Made by a program: the position numbers and the translations under genes. Under the pieces are notes generated by a model. That model was not told the DNA's origin. It saw only the letters and a program-made list of their open reading frames with translations, and searched no databases. This document shows, piece by piece, positions 61,945 to 64,000 of a DNA stretch of 64,000 nt (position 1 is the first letter of the stretch; each line of letters starts with the position of its first letter). This stretch comes from Roseobacter sp. (GTDB lineage Bacteria > Pseudomonadota > Alphaproteobacteria > Rhodobacterales > Rhodobacteraceae). Location of the stretch: the NCBI GenBank assembly GCA_015665415.1, contig JADFAE010000005.1:1-64000 (forward strand). The letters are read 5' to 3'.

Positions 61945-62721
61945 TCAGAGACCTTCGACAACCCCGGTTTGGCGCAGTTCCGCAGCGCAGATTTGCAAGC
62001 CTTGCAACAGACGCTCGGATTGGCCGCCCGCCGCGTGGCCGCGTGGCGCGGAACTGCCGACCACCACCGGGGTCTGCCCGGGACGGGACAGTGGCACCGC
62101 ATAGCCGATGATACCGGGTTCGAACTCGCTGTCAGTGACCGAATAGCCCTGGGTGCGGGCCTGTTCGATCTGCTCCAGAATTGCGTCCGGGCGGGTCAGG
62201 GAGTGTTCCGTGTGTTGTGGGATCTCGGCGGCGTTGATGAGATCCGCGGCTTCCTCGGCGGGCAGGCAGGCCATCAGCATGCGGCCCAGGCTGGTGTGCA
62301 CCAGAGGGATATGGGCCCCTGCGGTAAACCCATAGGTCACCGGGCCATGTTCGGTGGTGGATTGCGCCAGCAGCAGAACCCGGCCCTGGTCCAGAATAGC
62401 CAAGGTGACCTCTGTTTCCAGCTTGCGGGCGTGATGGTTCAACACTGGTTGGACCCGACGGCCAAATTGATTGGCCTGCAGAAAACCGCCCGCCAGGGCC
62501 AGAACCCGCGGCGTGAGTGACAGCATGCGCCCCTGCTGGCGCAGATATCCGGCCTGAACCAGCGTTAGCGCGCCGCGCCTTGCTGTGGCGCGATCCTGGC
62601 CGGTGCGACGGGCAATTTCGGCCAATGTCATGCTGGGGGTCTCAGCGTCGAAAACGGCCAGAACAGAGAGGCCCTTGGCAAAGCTGGAGGAAATGTTGCG
62701 GTCTTGTTCGGTTTTGGTCAT
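61945..62721 (-). CDS. IclR-family transcriptional regulator
   Basis: 258 residues. The N-terminal winged helix (SSSFAKGLSVLAVFDAETPS, MTLAEIARRTGQDRATARRG) is followed by the IclR effector domain (TLAILDQGRVLLLAQSTTEH, IPLVHTSLGRMLMACL, GYSVTDSEFEPGIIGYAVPL). It is of the PcaR/PobR-like group that controls aromatic degradation. Divergent from a Rieske oxygenase gene, which it probably regulates. ATG 62721 is chosen at the family start; the open frame extends 20 codons upstream. Confidence 0.9.
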   Translation of the reverse strand: MTKTEQDRNISSSFAKGLSVLAVFDAETPSMTLAEIARRTGQDRATARRGALTLVQAGYLRQQGRMLSLTPRVLALAGGFLQANQFGRRVQPVLNHHARKLETEVTLAILDQGRVLLLAQSTTEHGPVTYGFTAGAHIPLVHTSLGRMLMACLPAEEAADLINAAEIPQHTEHSLTRPDAILEQIEQARTQGYSVTDSEFEPGIIGYAVPLSRPGQTPVVVGSSAPRGHAAGGQSERLLQGLQICAAELRQTGVVEGL

Positions 62722-62813
62722 TCGTCGCGCCGTTTTGCAATATCTGAAAAGAAGTCCTGGCCTTGACAACGACCGGCACACACAACAACAATTGATCGTA
62801 TTTCAAATTCTTA

Positions 62814-62828
62814 GTACGCAAAGCGAAC
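62814..62828. promoter_or_regulatory. Imperfect palindrome between iclR-type and Rieske oxygenase genes
   Basis: GTACGC (62814-62819) and GCGAAC (62823-62828) around a three-base A centre; 10 of 15 positions are symmetric. It sits midway in the divergent gap, 64 bases before the oxygenase start. Candidate IclR operator. Confidence 0.35.
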
Positions 62829-62891
62829 ATCGTCAAGTGTGCTTATCAAATGCCACATGGCCCGTTTGGATGGCCTTGGAAAGGAACAGCC

Positions 62892-64000
62892 ATGATCAGC
62901 CAGGACCTGAACGACTCCCTTACCAAGGTCGGCAAGGGCAGTGACGCAGGGGAGGTGCTGCGGCGCTATTGGCAGCCGGCCGCCTTGTCGGATGAGCTGG
63001 AGGGCAAGCGCCCGGTGGTGCCGCTGCGTCTGCTGGGCGAAGATCTGGTGCTGTTTCGTGACAGCGCAGGCGCGTTGGGGCTGATCGGGCGGCATTGCCC
63101 GCATCGCGGAGCCGACATGTGTTTTGGCCGCCTCGAGGACAACGGGCTGCGCTGCCCGTTTCACGGCTGGCATTTTGATCGCACAGGCCAATGCGTCGAA
63201 CAACCCGGCGAGCCCGAGGGCAGCCGCATGCATGAGCAGATCCAGGCCACGGCCTATCCGGTGGTCGAGAACAACGGCATCATCTGGGCCTATATGGGGC
63301 CGGGGCAGCCGCCAGAGTTTCCGGCCTTTGACTGTTTTCGTGCGCCTGCAACCCATGTCTTTGCCTTCAAGGGGCTGTGGCGGTGCAACTGGCTGCAGGC
63401 GATGGAGGTGGGGATCGATCCGGCCCATGCTTCTTTCCTGCATCGGTTCCTACAGGATGAGGACCCCTCAGAATCTTACGGCAAGCAGTTCCGCGACACC
63501 GCTGCCAATACGGAAATTCCGATGACAAAGCTGCTGCGCGAATTTCCCCGCCCTGAGATCCTGGCGGAAGAAGCGGATCATGGGCTCAAGATCACGGCGC
63601 TGCGTGATCTGGGAGATGGCCGGACACATGTGCGCATCACCAACCAGATTTTTCCCGGAGCAATCTGCATCCCGATGTCGCGTGAGATGACGATCACCCA
63701 ATGGCACGTGCCGATCGATGATGAAAATTGCTATTGGTATTCGATGTTCACCAGTTTCGATCAGCCGGTGAACAAGGCGCTGATGCGCGAACAGCGCCTC
63801 AAGGAACACAGCCTGCCGGACTATGCGCCTCTCAAGGGGCGGCACAACAATTACGGATTTGATCCGGAGGAGCAGGCGCGCGAGACCTATACCGGCATGG
63901 GGCTCGATATCAATGTGCACGACCAGTGGGCAGTCGAGAGCATGGGTGCGATACAAGACCGCACCCAGGAACATCTGGGCAAGACGGATGTGGCCATCAT
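62892..64000 (+). CDS. Rieske aromatic-ring oxygenase, large subunit (3' end beyond the window)
   Basis: 369 residues are present and the frame is still open at the window end. The Rieske [2Fe-2S] centre is HCPHRGADMCFG and LRCPFHGWHFD. The mononuclear-iron site is GIDPAHASFLHRF. The layout matches phthalate 4,5-dioxygenase/LigX-type oxygenases, which act on one aromatic or related ring with a separate reductase. AAGGA precedes the ATG. Divergent from the IclR regulator, so probably induced by an aromatic acid; downstream genes lie outside. Confidence 0.9.
   Translation, partial: MISQDLNDSLTKVGKGSDAGEVLRRYWQPAALSDELEGKRPVVPLRLLGEDLVLFRDSAGALGLIGRHCPHRGADMCFGRLEDNGLRCPFHGWHFDRTGQCVEQPGEPEGSRMHEQIQATAYPVVENNGIIWAYMGPGQPPEFPAFDCFRAPATHVFAFKGLWRCNWLQAMEVGIDPAHASFLHRFLQDEDPSESYGKQFRDTAANTEIPMTKLLREFPRPEILAEEADHGLKITALRDLGDGRTHVRITNQIFPGAICIPMSREMTITQWHVPIDDENCYWYSMFTSFDQPVNKALMREQRLKEHSLPDYAPLKGRHNNYGFDPEEQARETYTGMGLDINVHDQWAVESMGAIQDRTQEHLGKTDVAI

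Noticed and set aside
1-64000. CRISPR array, insertion sequence or rRNA
   Set aside because: No regularly spaced direct repeats of 24-40 bases, no transposase motif and no rRNA sequence were found.

Overview
The window (about 60% G+C) reads like a chromosomal segment of a marine alphaproteobacterium of the Roseobacter group (Rhodobacteraceae). The indications are codon use, a glycerol-type ABC transporter with its small extra membrane subunit, a linked TamA/TamB pair, and many GntR, Lrp, IclR and HxlR regulators beside single metabolic genes. No database was searched, so this placement rests on recognised families only.

Region 1 (1-2.6 kb) is the scar of a genomic island. It holds the 3' end of a tRNA and its terminator, a staphylococcal-nuclease-like protein, an integrase fragment broken at both ends, and an MBL-fold hydrolase that stops just where the integrase fragment begins. 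An HxlR regulator is divergent from the hydrolase. Region 2 (2.6-10.3 kb) has a cold-shock protein, a GntR/FCD regulator, a chemoreceptor, methionine gamma-lyase with a divergent Lrp/AsnC regulator and a near-perfect 21-bp palindrome between them, and a BlaI/M56 (BlaR1-like) pair. Region 3 (10.5-16.6 kb) is a six-gene glycerol-type ABC importer operon whose two ATPases are complementary in what they have lost. Region 4 (16.9-25 kb) has an RNA methyltransferase, an acidic protein gene interrupted by an in-frame TAA, an APH-fold kinase-like protein, a TetR/acyl-CoA dehydrogenase/TIGR03084-like cluster, a membrane protein, and a 2-dehydro-3-deoxygalactonokinase-like protein without its catalytic motifs.

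Region 5 (25.5-54.5 kb) is the centre of the window: an exopolysaccharide locus with a priming sugar transferase, a BY-kinase-like protein, a Wzz-like protein, a flippase, a Wzy/ligase-like protein, a WecG/TagA transferase and several glycosyltransferases. Inside it lies a 17-kb, seven-gene, overlapping minus-strand operon. This encodes a single-module PKS, a GT2, a formyltransferase/adenylation/luciferase-monooxygenase/PCP NRPS, a phosphopantetheinyl transferase, two related SGNH-hydrolase proteins (one fused to a glycoside-hydrolase-like domain) and another GT2. The arrangement suggests that a small formylated, possibly oxidised aminoacyl-polyketide is made and joined to, or made together with, a surface glycan. 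This is the best candidate for an undescribed system.

Region 6 (54.6-64 kb) has tamB/tamA, a gap paralogue, a small secreted protein, an IclR regulator and a divergent Rieske oxygenase cut by the window end. Four copies of a structured intergenic repeat (about 23.1, 32.1, 52.3 and 60.2 kb) each follow the stop codon of a gene. Their stem-loops differ in sequence but keep their pairing.
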